A DNA stretch of 64,000 nucleotides from Crocodylus rhombifer (lineage: Eukaryota > Chordata > Crocodylia > Crocodylidae). The notes beneath the pieces are model-generated. The model saw only the letters and a program-made list of their open reading frames with translations. It had not been told where the DNA came from and ran no database searches. Positions 32,691-44,515 of the stretch are shown in pieces. The stretch lies in contig JAVSML010025230.1 in NCBI GenBank assembly GCA_038503035.1, positions 1 through 64,000 of the forward strand, in the 5' to 3' direction. The position numbers were made by a program, and so were the translations under genes. The stretch's first letter is position 1. Each line of letters begins with the position of its first letter.

Positions 32691-35600
32691 CTTTTTAATG
32701 ATCCTTAATATGTGATCATTCAATTTAAGTGCTTTTAACATAATCTAATTGTAATGTATAAGTTTACCCTTAAAGGCAGTGTTGTGTTTATTTTTGCAGC
32801 ATTTAATATTTTATAGCCAGCCAGTGAGATAAAAAAGGTAAAGGGATATTTGCCAGTGCCACTTTCAAAGTTGCCAGAAAATGACAGATAATAAAATGAA
32901 CTCACTACTAGAAATAAGCTATTTCTTTGAATGTATTTGTCACTGTCACTTTTTAAAACTCTTTCATCCTCTTATATTTTTCAAGCTAAAGTCTTGTTTG
33001 CCTTGCACTGCAGACCTCCATGTTCTATATACTGTGTTTTTTTTGGCTTGGTACACAGAAACAGGAATTTTCTGGGGCCTATTTTCTGTTAAAAAAATAG
33101 GACCTGGCTCTTTGAATTATGGGTCTTTTGGCCAACATGGATCACGCTCTGCATATATTATACATGATTTGAAAGAAAAAGCCATAAATGGCATACATTA
33201 CTTGGTAATTTTCAATCAAGCTCTTGTAGTAATGTTTCTAGGGTAATTAGATTCATGACCTGCCATAGGGAGCAATTTTTTCCAATAACTTATCCGGACT
33301 ACAGATACAAGCACAAACACTCCAGAGGGGCCTTTAAATTCTGACCTGAACTTGAGCTGATCTGACTTTCATCTTATGCCAGAAGCCGTCTTCTGAATTA
33401 TGGCATCATTCCTGATTTCACCTTGAAGCAAACAGGCCTCGGGGAGTTTCAGTGGCTACTTAAGAGCTCTCTATGCATATTCTGATGAAAAAAACTGCAG
33501 CCTATAAAAAAAAAAGCCATCCACTTTCAGATTTTCTCCCCCAAATTAATTATCAAAGACCCTATTAATTACTTAGTTCCATTAGCCCAACTTAGACAAT
33601 ATCATACTACCTTATAAATTCACACATTTAACATGACACATGATTTTATTAGTGTATTCTATCAGTTTTGATGGAAGCTGACAGCTTCAGGGTGGAATCT
33701 TTTCTCCTCTATTTAATAAAGGAAAATCATAGAGGTTATTAAGAATTTAAATAAGGCTCAGAAGTGAAGATAATTTAGAGACCACAGTACTGGCTATACA
33801 TATTTCACAACAGTAGTTCATTAGTAGTCTAATATTCAAGCCTACTAAATTAAAGCATCTCATTCTTTTTACTAAAAAGCTTCCTGCTCAGGCCTCTTGT
33901 ACCAATACCTTAAATCCTGAACTACAGGATGCTCCCAGCAAAAAAACAACAAATCTGAACGGTGTATTTGCTTTATCTGATTAGTTTAGATACAGTACTT
34001 GCAATCAGAATCAAAAAGGAAAAATGGAGGGGCGGGCGGGGGAGTTCTCACCACACTATTGCCGTATATTATTTTCCATCCCATATAACTATATTTCTGC
34101 CTCTCTGACATTACCAGAAGTAGTCAGCTTCTGAATTTTGTTATTTAGTATTGTATCCAAAATTCTTAATTTATGTAAACTTATTATTATTGCAATACCC
34201 CCTAAAATTCAAGACAAAAATTATGAGACCAAAGTGACAGTATCATCACCTTAGCATCACCCCATATGTCAACTAAATACTTGTTTGTTTAATTAATTTT
34301 GCAAAACAATGCATGATTTAAAAATTCCAATGGTTCATTTAAATGATCCATGTACTAGAAATACAGCCAGCAGCCACTATGAAGTGAATGGATTATGCTG
34401 GAGTGGTATCTAGGGTCCTTTATATTCTCTACGTTGTGAGCCCTGGAGAAGTTTAATGAAAGAATTTCATGGCACATGAATCACTGAGTAGCAAAAAAAA
34501 TTACTAAAAACTGATTACATTATCAAATTCTAAACCAGATTATGTGAAATTATCTAAACTCTCACAGGATATTATACAGCATATATTGTAGCTTTAATTT
34601 ATTGACCACTTTCACCCTTCTTTTTTCTACCTTCAAAGATAAAACATAGGGTCACATAACTCATGGAGGAACTGGTTAAGAAGACAACATAGCTTTTTGG
34701 GTTTGCCTCATTTGCTCATAGTAGAGGACACAAAAGCCTAATATGTTTAGGAATATAGTTTAATATAGTTTGGAATATCTTGTTTATTTAACTATAGCCA
34801 GAGTCATATTTTCACTTACGCATAACGGTTTGTTGTGCTTCATATGAAGAAACATTGATTCTTTTAGTTTTAAATATACCAGCCATATTAATTAACTGCT
34901 ATATAGCCTAGGAATAGATGTTGCATTTGTTCCTGGATAAGTATTACCTGCGTTTGTCCTGGAACCAAAATCTCCCAGAATTGGTATGTACACACATTGC
35001 CCCTCTTATAAAGGTTTACTGAGTGGCTGAATGCAGTGCCACATTTCCACCATTGATTCAATAATGAAATCTCAGGATAATTGTACAGATGTGCTTTGCA
35101 ATATCCTGGGATAAACTGTAACTACCTCTTATCTGGGAAACTCCATTTTAGGATTTCTCTCAGGACAACAGATGTGGACACCTGTACAAGTGAACTTCTT
35201 CCCAGGCCTTATTGCCACTCAATGAATCACAATGTTTGTAGCATTATTGACATTTAACAAAAAGATATAGATATAGATATAGATATGTCCTTAAAGACTA
35301 GTCCTACTAACATCAAACAAGGGCATAACTGATTTTTTTTGCAAAATCTATAAAAAGAATGTGGCAAACAGTGTTTAATAATTTGAACTCATTAGTAAAA
35401 ATCTATCTTCAATAAAATTGTTAATTATCTATTCTAGATTCTTTCTTTCCTTTTCTGTAGCATTCCAGTTTTGTTTAACAGTTAATTCTGCTTGGTAAAC
35501 GTTTCCATGAGATATTTCTGAAAACAGTGGAATGGTAAGATACATTCACAGGACACGCATACATTTTGCCTTTGACTTGCATTAAGAAGGAGTTAATTTC

Positions 35601-38600
35601 TGCAAAATGACCCTTCTTGATAATGATTCATACCAGTAAATTTTAGAGGTTAAAGAGGAGAATAGTGGTTAGAATACACATTCTTCAAGACATGTCATCT
35701 TGCATACTCCAAATACACAAGTAAAATGCAGAATATGGCTTTTAACCATGACCCTTTTAATTTTTATATGTTGAAGAGGAACGCAGGAGAAACATAGCCA
35801 TTTAGAAAATATTTTGCATAGAATACTTTTTAAAATTATGTACACAACTTTAAACTGTTAAAATATTTTAAAGGATTTCAATTAATTAATTAAAACAAGT
35901 ATTAACATAAAATTACGTATGACATGTATAGTCTTGTATTGCGTCTTACACAAAAATGATATTTAAATCATGCCTACTACCCTATTTCACATTAATGTCC
36001 AAAATATTCCGAAGTAAATCTTGCTTAGCAAAAATTTGAAACATTCAATTTACTACTGAAATAATTCTTATTTTTACAGTTTTCATTATGAAGAAATAAA
36101 ACACATTTCTTACACAAGAGGGAATAATAACTATTATATTGAAAAAAATACACTAAACAGTTACCTCTCAAAATTCAAGGACACTGCTCAGTGCTCAGCT
36201 GACAGGACACTGCTGGCTTATGTACCACACATCTTTTGAGTCAAAGTAACTTCACAGAAGGTGCTGACAGAAGTGATGGTTTGACGTGATCATATCACTG
36301 ATACACTCTACAGCTGTTCACTGACAGAAGTGCCCAGCTGCAAAGCACTTTCAAAGTACCTGATTGCATGACAATCTGAAACCTTGTTACATTGTGGTGG
36401 GTGAGGGGGCTCCAATCCACCCACTCCACCCACTAGTACAAGCTGGGAAAATCCCAAACCAAGCTCCCTCCACTCCCTCTCCCCACCTTCCATTCTGAAG
36501 ACAGAACCAGAGATGGGAAAGGGAAGAGGCAGGCCTATAGGAAAGTGGCTGCAGACATGCAGCCACTCCAGACTGGAGCTTGATTCTCCAGTCCCCCAGA
36601 CCCACCACACAGCAAACATATGTTGGGCTGGGGAGAACATTGTAACTGATGTCGCTTCCTGCAAAGCGGTATATGAGTTACAGCAGGGAGCTGCATATCT
36701 GTCAGCACCCAAAGTGTAAGTCAAAATCATATGTGGCCCAATAACTGTAAAACAGGCCTACTTATTTTCTTAGTAAAACATCTTCAAATATTAATAAAAA
36801 AGACAACAAAAGGGTCTCAGAGTATTGGGAAAGTTGTTGAGCAAGTTTTGTTACTTTTCTAATGATCCTGTAAATAAGAATTATTTTCTCCTTTCTCCTG
36901 GTGGTAGTTTTTTTACTAATTGTAACAAAAACCACCTCTTTGTTTTTGTATTTTACAGTATGCTTATGTTGATTAAAAATGCCTACCTATTTTAGTGAAA
37001 AATGTAAAATCATCTGCTAGCTATCAAAGAACATTTTGCAGGACATTAGGCTATTAGGTCGAAGAGGGATGATTCTTAGTGGACTATTATTTTCCATAGA
37101 TCTTGCATACTAGTGAATATATTTGTATTCAGAAGAATTACAGAAAAATCTAACAACTGCATGTACTATATGCGACAGACATTGCAAATGCACGTATTCC
37201 TGGGAATTGAGACTTTGATTTCTATTAAAAAAACTGCAGTATATTTTTAACAGCAGTGAGACTCATACAGCAAGGGGCAAAGCTACAGGAAATATATGAG
37301 TACCTACTGGATAGTCTGAAGATGATAGTAAAAAAACAAAAACAAAAACAAAATTAAGTATTTTTAGTTAAATGTCAATTCAAAATGGTCCGTCTTGAAA
37401 ACTACTGATTCCACAGTTATTTCTTCCATAAAATAATGTTCTTCTTATAATGTAATCACTAGAGATAGGAAAACATCCAAGCAGTTCCACTAGCTTTCCC
37501 CATGATAAAAGTTGACATTACACTTCTCAGTTTAGTGTTGATGTGCATAAAAGTAGTACAATGAGCCTTGGCATATGTCATTGTACTTAACTACAAATGC
37601 ATTACAAGAAATTACAAGGGATGCTATCAGAAAATTGAAAATCCAATGAGTGTTTCACTTAGTAACTGTAATTCTTCAATGCTATTCCAATCTTGTGCAA
37701 ATTAGAAGCCACTTACAGCTCTGAAGACTGACAGGAAACTGAATGAGGTTTTCATTATGCTTTTAATAGGCTTACTGGGTTATTTCCTATTAAAAGATTC
37801 TTGAGGGGAACGATACAGCATACTTCTATATTCAAACCAGGTACAAGAACTAACCAAGACCCTTTATCAAATTCTTCAGAAATAATGAACTGAACAAAGA
37901 AAGGGGAAGGAGAGGGGGGAGGGGAAAATCCTCAGAAACAGGAATGAAAAAGGCACTCCTATTAGTTATATGTGCATAATAAATATGGTTTGAATACTTA
38001 CTTCCATGGTTAAATGACTTTATGAGAGTTAAAAATACATTACAGTTAGATATCACTTTCTACATTAGGAAACTAGAATAATTTATGAACATTAAAACAA
38101 ACTCAACAGCTCTGAGGACAGGTATATCACTCCATGGAAATGTCAATGTCCCCTAATACAACCCCCCAAGTCCTGTATCTCAAGTTGTGCTATTTAACCT
38201 TTAACTCCACTGGTCAAAATTCACAAATCAACAGCTTTAGTTTTTCTGATATATAAATTTGAAGTCTATTGCTTTCACCTACCTTTTCCTCTGTAATGCT
38301 GTGAGGAAGGACAGTGACTAACCAGTAACTTCCACTCAGACAGGCGATGAAGATGGCTTACCTTAGGTGTTAGTTGTACCTGTACTGAATGGCAGAGTGG
38401 TTTGTTGGAACGGGTCAGCAGAACTGATGCCAAGATACACCAAGAAGTCCATGTGTGCCTTGCAAGATCATGTATGCCTATCTTCAGCACTACTTTTAGA
38501 TAACGGCAGAAGCAGTGTACGGAGGTCTCATTATGGGGATCTGGTAACATACAAGACTGTGTTATCAAGTCTTAATGAGATAAGTGAAGACAATACCTCA

Positions 38601-38922
38601 AAAGGAATCTGTAAGATAGGTGTGAAAGGGGAGTAGCATTTTAGAAGTTCCTGAATACTTGTCAGATACAGATGTTTAGATGCTTGTTTGGAGTTCCTGA
38701 AGGCTGGTCAGGTGCTCATGTTTTTTATTCACGATTGAAACCCAATTATGCCTTGGTACAGAGAAGATGTATTCTTCCAATTTGGGAGGGTCTTGTTTGT
38801 ACCTTAACTCTTCATTGCCAGGCTACTATCAGTTTGATGTGCGCTGTCAGCTTATGTGGTTTTGAAGGGCATGGGTCACTTATGGGAAACCTTAATTGTG
38901 TCTCACATTTTGGGGGCAATTA
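32691..38922. other. Longest AT-rich stretch without recognised mobile elements (6.2 kb)
   Basis: No LINE, bounded DNA element or gene is recognised. The 121-residue frame at 32881-33246 (plus) begins MTDNKMNSLLEISYFF and is rich in F, L, H and C as AT-rich noncoding DNA tends to be; it has no start context or motif. 36380-36720 is a GC-richer island with overlapping frames on both strands. A short (ATAGAT)n-like run lies at about 35264-35286, and an (AAAAAC)n-like run at about 37330-37352. The absence of repeats could mean selective constraint or simply old decayed sequence. Confidence 0.5.
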
Positions 38923-39499
38923 TACAGGCAGTCCTTGACTCACAATGTTTTGAGTTACAATGTTTCGCACTTACAATGTTTATAAATTTATAACCTGTTT
39001 CAACTTTCTGACAGTTTCAACTCTACAACACTTAATCTGATGCCAAGCCACACCAGTGAACGAGTTCGCTGTATCACCCATCTCCCTGGAGAACATCAGT
39101 CCAAACTTCCTTGGACACTTTCTTTAAGAAAGCAGACAAGACTCCTGAGAAATCTGCAGCCAAGACTCCTGAGAAGACTCCAGCCAAGAACCCTTCAAGG
39201 AGTCCAACCAAGAACCTTTCAAAACATCCAGCAAAGTCTCCTCAAAGAAGTCCTTCCAAATCAATGACTGCTATTTACAATATAAATACATTAATGTAAC
39301 TATTACAAGTCTGTAATTGACCGAGTAGAAAATACTGGGTTATTTTGAGTGAAAATAGGGTATTGGGCCCTGGTTCAGGAACCAGTCCCCCATTTATAAT
39401 ATTGTTTCCTATGGGAAAATCAGTTCCTAGTTACAAGGTTTCAACTTAAGATGCCGTTTTCAGGAACCAATTGTGTCATAAGTCTGAGGACTGCCTGTA
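38923..39499. mobile_element. Tigger/pogo-like (Tc1-mariner) non-autonomous element with TA TSD
   Basis: The element spans 38925-39497 and is bordered by TA (38923-38924 and 39498-39499). The left end caggcagtccttgactcaca and the right end, read on the other strand, caggcagtcctcagacttat are inverted copies, typical of Tigger-like termini ('cagtcc(t)tgac..acgatg'). Inside, a plus-strand frame at about 39111-39260 reads DTFFKKADKTPEKSAAK followed by further (K/S)-P-x-K/S repeats. It looks like a scrap of a transposase C-terminus with low-complexity repeats. The catalytic DDE domain is absent, so mobility would need an external transposase. Confidence 0.88.
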
Positions 39500-40191
39500 T
39501 TTCCCTTAGAAACTACAACTTGTCCACCTTGCTGCACTGCACAGCCCTTGGCAATAATTAAACTAACCAATAAGCAGGAGATACTGGATTCATGTTTGGC
39601 CTCTTACTTTTTCATTTACACATCCCCCTCATCATTTACACATCTCCCATCTCTCTGGCTGTCCAGAATACCATAGCTTTTCCCTGCCAAGAGATGGTCA
39701 CACATTTCAAATTTAGAAGCTGGAAAGAAAACCACAGAAACTGCATTGTGTCCATTGTGGAGTCAGTGTAGGCAAGTTTTAAAGGGGGGGATTAAAAATG
39801 GATAGTAGGAATACTTGTGGTTTTGGGAGATAAACCCAATTTCTCTCTAATCCCTGCACTTCCATGTTACTGCTTCAGATGTTCCACAATCTTCCTCATT
39901 AGTTTCACCCATATGTTCCGCCCACTGGTCCCGCTAAGTTCTATGGCATTTTTACCATCATAATGCCTATTGCTCTACACACCTTACACATCCCTAGTCT
40001 TTGCTGCACTCACACATTGCTTCAAAACTGTCAATGACACCTTCACATTCCTCCTCATCACTCCATGCTTTATTAATTTAGTGGAACTATGGGGAAGTAA
40101 GAAGGAAAAGGAACTGTTCTAAAGGAAACATCTCAGGTGGAGAAAAGAACCGGAAGAAGACCCAAATCTGATCCATGGTATGCTTCCATGG
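39500..40191. other. Unassigned sequence between Tigger-like and CR1 elements
   Basis: No gene or recognised repeat. Composition is mixed, with no open frame of note. Confidence 0.4.
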
Positions 40192-40869
40192 ATTTCATAG
40201 ACATTTGAGCTGGAAGGGACCCCAGAGGATCATTGAGTCCAGCCCCCTGCTCCAGGGACAGGAAGTCAGCAGGGATCATAGAATCCTAGCAAGATAAGCA
40301 TCCAAATGTGTCTTGAAGGTGTTCAAAGTTGGTGCTTGAACCACCTCCGGTGGCAGTCTGTTCCAAACCTTGGGAGCTCGGACAGTGAAGAAGTTCTTTC
40401 TTATGTCCAGTCTGAACCGGTCACAGTGGAGTTTGTGACCATTTGATCTTGTCATCCCTTGGGGGCACTCTGGTGTACAGACATTCCCTCAGATCCTGGT
40501 AAGCACCCCTGATAAAACTTATAGGTGGCCACCAGATCACCCCTGATCCTGCGCTTTTCTAGGCTGAAGAGTCCCATGTCTCTCAGCCTCTCATCATAAG
40601 ATCTGTTTTCCTGACCTCTGATCATGTGTGCTCTCCTCTGCACACTCCCAAGCTTCTTCACATCCTTTTTGAATTGTGGAGCCCAAAACTGGATGCAGTA
40701 CTCCAGCTGCAGCCTTACCAAGGCTAAGCACAATGGGAGAATGATTTCCCAGGATTTGCTTGAGAAGCATTTATGGATGCAAGCCAGTGCTTTGCTCGCT
40801 TTACTAGCTGCAGCATCACATTACAGGCTCATGTTCACCTTGTGGTAAATCATAACCCCCATGTCTGTT

Positions 40870-41625
40870 TCATCTGCTGAGCCTATAAGGATGGTGCAGG
40901 TTTTTCCTCCCAAGGTGGAGAACCTTGCATCTTTCAGTGTTGAACACCATCAGGTTCTCGTCCGCCCATTTCATTAGCCTGTCAAGATCTGCCTGGATCA
41001 CTCTCCTGTCCTCAGGTGTGTATGCTTTATCCCAGAGTTTGGTGTCATTGGCAAACTTGGCCAGCCTACTTCTGACACCAATGTCCACATCACTGATGAA
41101 GATGTTAAACAGTATAGGCCCCAGGACAGAGCCCTGGGGGACCCTACTGGTGACCGTGCACCAAGACGATTGGCTCCCATCAACCACCACCCTCTGGGTC
41201 CTACCGCAGAGCCAATTCCCCAGCCAGCAGATTGTGGTGAGGTCAAGGCTGCAGTTAGCCAGTTTCGCCAAGAGGTGATCATGGGATACCAGATCAAAGG
41301 CTTTTTTAAAGTCAAGATATACAACAATCTCTTCCCCATTGTCCAGGTGATAGGTCACCTGGTCACAAGAGGAAATGAGATTGGTCAAGCAAGACCTACC
41401 CACAACAAACCCATGCTGGGTATCCCTCAGGATATTGCTGTCAGCTAACCTGTTAAGGATGGCCTCTTTGATACTCTTTTCCAAGACCTTCCCCAGGATA
41501 GAGGTTGGGCTGATGGACATGTAGTTTGCCAGATCCACTTTCCTCCCTTTCTTGAAGATAGGCACCACTTTGGCCTTCTCCCAGTCTCTGGGCACTTCAC
41601 CAGAGCGCCAAAATCTCTCAAACAT
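40870..41625 (-). pseudogene. CR1 reverse transcriptase, 251-residue open piece with FAND in place of FADD
   Basis: The frame runs from just before DWEKAKVVPIFKKG (RT block 1) through QHGFVVGRSCLTNLISSCDQ, VVYLDFKKAFDLVSHDHLLA (first catalytic aspartate region), GSVLGPILFNIFISDVD and KFANDTKLWDKAYTPED to [11 protein letters not shown]. This is the most complete RT core in the window. One substitution (D to N, 41044-41055) removes one of the two essential aspartates in the polymerase box. The frame otherwise lacks stops, so this copy was probably inserted more recently than the others. Confidence 0.9.
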
Positions 41626-42349
41626 CCATGCCAGGGGCTGATGCTATGATGCTTGCCAGCTCCTTGAGTTACCCTGCGGTGTAACCTGTCAGGGCCGGCT
41701 GACTTGAAGTTATCCAGCCTGTCAAGGTGTTCCTTCATGAGATCAGCTTCAATGGAGGGCAAGGAATCTTCCATGGGACTGGTGAAAAACTGATAAAGTA
41801 CCCATTTAGCAAGTTTGCTTTTTCCTGGGCATTGTTTTTCAGTTTTCCCATCTGGTTTAACAGGGGTCCAGTGTTGCCCTTGCTTTTCCTCCGGCTTCCC
41901 ACATATCTGAAAAAGGACTTTTTATTGTCCTTGATATTTTTAACTAGCTGGAGTTCTGTCGCCGCCTTGGCTTTCCTGGTTTGCTCTCTGCTGGTCCAGA
42001 CCAGTGCAGAGTATTCCTCCTTGGTGGTGGTTCCAGTCCTCCATCCTTTGTAGGTCTTCCTTTTAAGATGCAGGAGGTCCGCCAGTTCCCTGGAGAGCCA
42101 AGGGAGCTGCTGTGCCCTTTTGCTGCCTTTCTTCTGAGATGGGATGAACTTTGCTTGCACATCCAGGATTTCTCCCTTGAGGAGCAACCACTTATCCTGA
42201 ACTCCTTTGGGTTGTAGCCCTTTAGGCCATCTCTGACAAGCTTCCTGAGCTTGTCAAAGTCATCCTTCCTGAAGTCGAGGACTTCTGTATTACTGACTGA
42301 CTTGCCAGCTTTATGGCAGATGGTGAAGGTTATCAGCTCATGGTCACTG

Positions 42350-42913
42350 TCACCCAGCTTCCCTTCGATCACCGATTAGGTCATCCCCAGTTCCCAGTAC
42401 GAGGTAAAGCAGCGCTTTACCTCTCGTTGGCCTATAGACTTCTTGCATCAGATAGAGGTCATCCATGCTCGAGAGAAAGCTTTGTGACCACTCGGATTTG
42501 GCCGAGCACTCCTGCCACAAGTTGTCTAGGTAGTTAAAGTCTCCCATGACAACTATACACCAGGAGTGTGCAGCCTCAGCCAATTCCCTGATGAACTCCT
42601 GGTCAAGGTTTTGACCCTGGGTGGGGGGTCTGTAGTAGACTCCCACCATAGTATCCCCTGTGCCATGTTCCCCATGGATTTTAACCCAGAGGGTCTCCAG
42701 TCATCCACCATGGGTGCCAATGTCGGCTTGCAGGCACGCATAACTTTCCTTGACATAGAGAGCTATGCCCCCGCCCCTTTTGTCCACTTGATCCCTCCTG
42801 TACAGGAGATAGCTGTCTATACCTGTGGCCCAGTCATGGGTGGAGTCCCACCAGGTGTCTGTTATCCCAATGACATCATAGTTTTTTGCATTTAGCAGGA
42901 GAACAAGTTGCAA
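42350..42913 (-). pseudogene. CR1 endonuclease domain remnant (APE type), frameshifted
   Basis: Three overlapping minus-strand frames carry successive parts of the target-nicking endonuclease. 42701-42913 holds NYDVIGITDTWWDS and GGGIALYVKES. 42553-42756 holds the adjacent linker in a shifted frame. 42350-42649 holds VYYRPPTQGQNLDQEFIREL, then VVMGDFNYLDN and GDDLIGDR. The asparagine-containing GDFN motif and the 'SDHELI' histidine region nearer 42340 are retained. Two frameshifts break the domain. This is the only clear endonuclease domain in the window apart from the short end at about 10330-10442. Confidence 0.88.
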
Positions 42914-42935
42914 CGGTTGCTCTGTGGGTCAGCAG

Positions 42936-43412
42936 TAGTCCCCCTATCCCCCAGCAGGCTTAGGTATTCTAAACTGTACCTGAGGCACAGGGCACCCAAA
43001 ACAGGTATGCCGTTTTCAAATTACCTCAGTGATACATTCTTAACTGACTAGGAACAGCCTGTCAAGACGGATAAAACCTGAAACAGTAACTCAGAGACAA
43101 ACCGCTCAATTTGTCCTTGTGGGTGTTCACCCTTCTGTAGGTTTTGGCACTTACAGAATGCAATAAGCATGCCATTTTTCAGTTCTTTAACTCCAATATC
43201 ATGCATGGTCCATATAATATATACACCTCTTAGCAGCTCCCAACTAATCTTAGTGCTTTCTTCTGTGCTATTCTCTGAGCATGCTTCTTCCAGTTCCTCA
43301 TCCTGGCTTCTGTATAAGATTATTCTTAAGTGTTCCCTCTCATAAAAGAAAGGAAAAATGAGCAACCAGGAAACACAGAATGTATAAAAAGTAAATTGAG
43401 CTGGAAAGAGTT
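42936..43412. other. Unassigned sequence after CR1 5' edge
   Basis: No gene recognised. The first ~100 bp (agcaggcttaggtattctaa...) may still be CR1 upstream of the endonuclease domain. A 105-residue minus-strand frame at 43048-43365 has no recognisable domain. Confidence 0.4.
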
Positions 43413-44092
43413 CTAGGGCATGTGTTGATGAAACGGGGGTTTACTTCACCCTAAATTTGAAGCAGTGGGATTTTAAAAACACCACTTCAATTTAGGGTGA
43501 AGTAAACCCCTGTTTTACCTGCCTCTCTGGTGGCAGGGAGAGGAGGGCTAGCTGCTGGCAGGCAAAGCAGTCCCTAGGCTGGGGGAGGGGTGTAGGGGGG
43601 TTAGTGCTTCCCTCTGCAGCAGCAGTGACCCCCTCCCCAGGTAGCACCCACCTGCAGACACCCAGCTCAGGCATTCCTGGGGAGCACTGCAGCCAAAGAG
43701 GGAAGAACTGGGTCCCCACAGGCAGGCATGCAGGCTCAAGGTGGAAAAAAAAGAAAAAAATCAGCATCACTGCTTTTTTTGTTGTTGTTGTTCTTTGGTG
43801 GAGTCTTCCTTCCCAAGCTGCCTGCATGGACTACCTGTACAGCCCCTGAGCTGCACAGAGCCTAGTGCTTTGCTTTGCACCTGTAGGGTAGCAAACTAAA
43901 ATTTCTTGGAGGTGTTTTAGTTTGCTGTGCCCCAAAGTCATTTAAGGTGCATTATGCCACCAAATGTGCTACAGCAGCTGGAATTAATGCACAATATGCC
44001 ACTGATGTGGGCAGACACCAATGCTACTGAAGTGGTACAGAAGCATTTAACCTACTTTAAAGTATTGTGCACATATGCCCTTAGACAGTAAA
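43413..44092. mobile_element. Palindromic non-autonomous DNA element
   Basis: The ends ctagggcatgtgttgatg (43413) and, on the other strand from 44084, ctaagggcatatgtgcac form an imperfect inverted pair. Next to the left end is a near-perfect palindrome, 43431-43462 against 43485-43515, with a 22-nt loop. Near the right a second hairpin (agcaaactaaaa, 13-nt loop, ttttagtttgct) lies at about 43891-43927. The middle is GC-rich with an A-run followed by (ttg)n. The sequence at 61352-61455 is a related copy. No target duplication could be established and no transposase is present. Confidence 0.65.
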
Positions 44093-44103
44093 ATAGTCTA
44101 AGC

Positions 44104-44515
44104 CAGTGGCTGGCAACCTTTACAAGCCAGAAGGCAGAACAATCCAGCTCCAGTCCAAGATGCGCCAGGTGGCCTCAGCGGCACACCAGCAGGAGGGGAT
44201 CTTTACTGCATCTGTACTGGGGCCAGGTAGCTGGGAGCTGCACCTATGTTGCTGCCACTTCTCTTTACCTCTGCATCCTGCCTGAGGTGTGGACTCAGCC
44301 AGTAGGAAACCAAGCTGAGGTTAGACAGCTGGAAAGTGTGTCCTCACTGCTGCTCCTCCGCCACGCCCCAGCCCACCCCTCCCAGCTGCATCACGGGCAT
44401 GACTTCTAGCTGTCCAACCCCAGCACAGCTCCTCTGCCGAGTCCCAGCATGGGCACAGGGGCAAAGCCCCAGTGGCTCTCTGAGTTCCCATGGACCATAT
44501 GTTGCCAACCCCTAG
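44104..44515. mobile_element. Probable hAT-like non-autonomous element
   Basis: The left edge cagtggctggcaacctttac and the right edge ...catatgttgccaacccctag are inverted matches over about 12 bases, in the style of hAT termini (CAGTGG(C/T)..GGCAACCTTT). The body is about 410 bp and GC-rich with no coding domain. Flanking 8-mers (gtctaagc and ttaatatt) do not match, so the duplication has decayed or the right edge is misplaced. Confidence 0.6.

Larger units (their letters stand above)
40192..42935 (-). mobile_element. CR1 LINE, longest copy here (endonuclease, RT, 3' end)
   Basis: On the minus strand from about 42935 the copy begins in the AP-type endonuclease domain: LLNAKNYDVIGITDTWWDST, then YRRDQVDKRGGGIALYVKES, MVGVYYRPP, VVMGDFNYLDNLW and GKLGDSDHELITFTI. 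The linker follows, then RT from DWEKAKVVPIFKKG to the FADD box, the C-terminal region, and the 3' end ...ctatgaaatc near 40192. The domain order matches CR1 ORF2 and about 2.7 kb is present. Frameshifts split it into at least seven frames, and FADD reads FAND at 41044-41055, so it is inactive. ORF1 and the 5' UTR are missing. Confidence 0.96.

Noticed and set aside
32881..33246. 121-residue ORF beginning MTDNKMNSLLEISYFF
   Set aside because: AT-rich codon content, no motif, no splice or promoter context. A length of this order is expected by chance in 64 kb of six-frame sequence.
40452..42913. Series of RT and endonuclease frames as a host gene with introns
   Set aside because: The order and motifs are those of CR1 ORF2 on one strand, breaks are frameshifts without splice sites, and the copy ends with the CR1 3' terminus.
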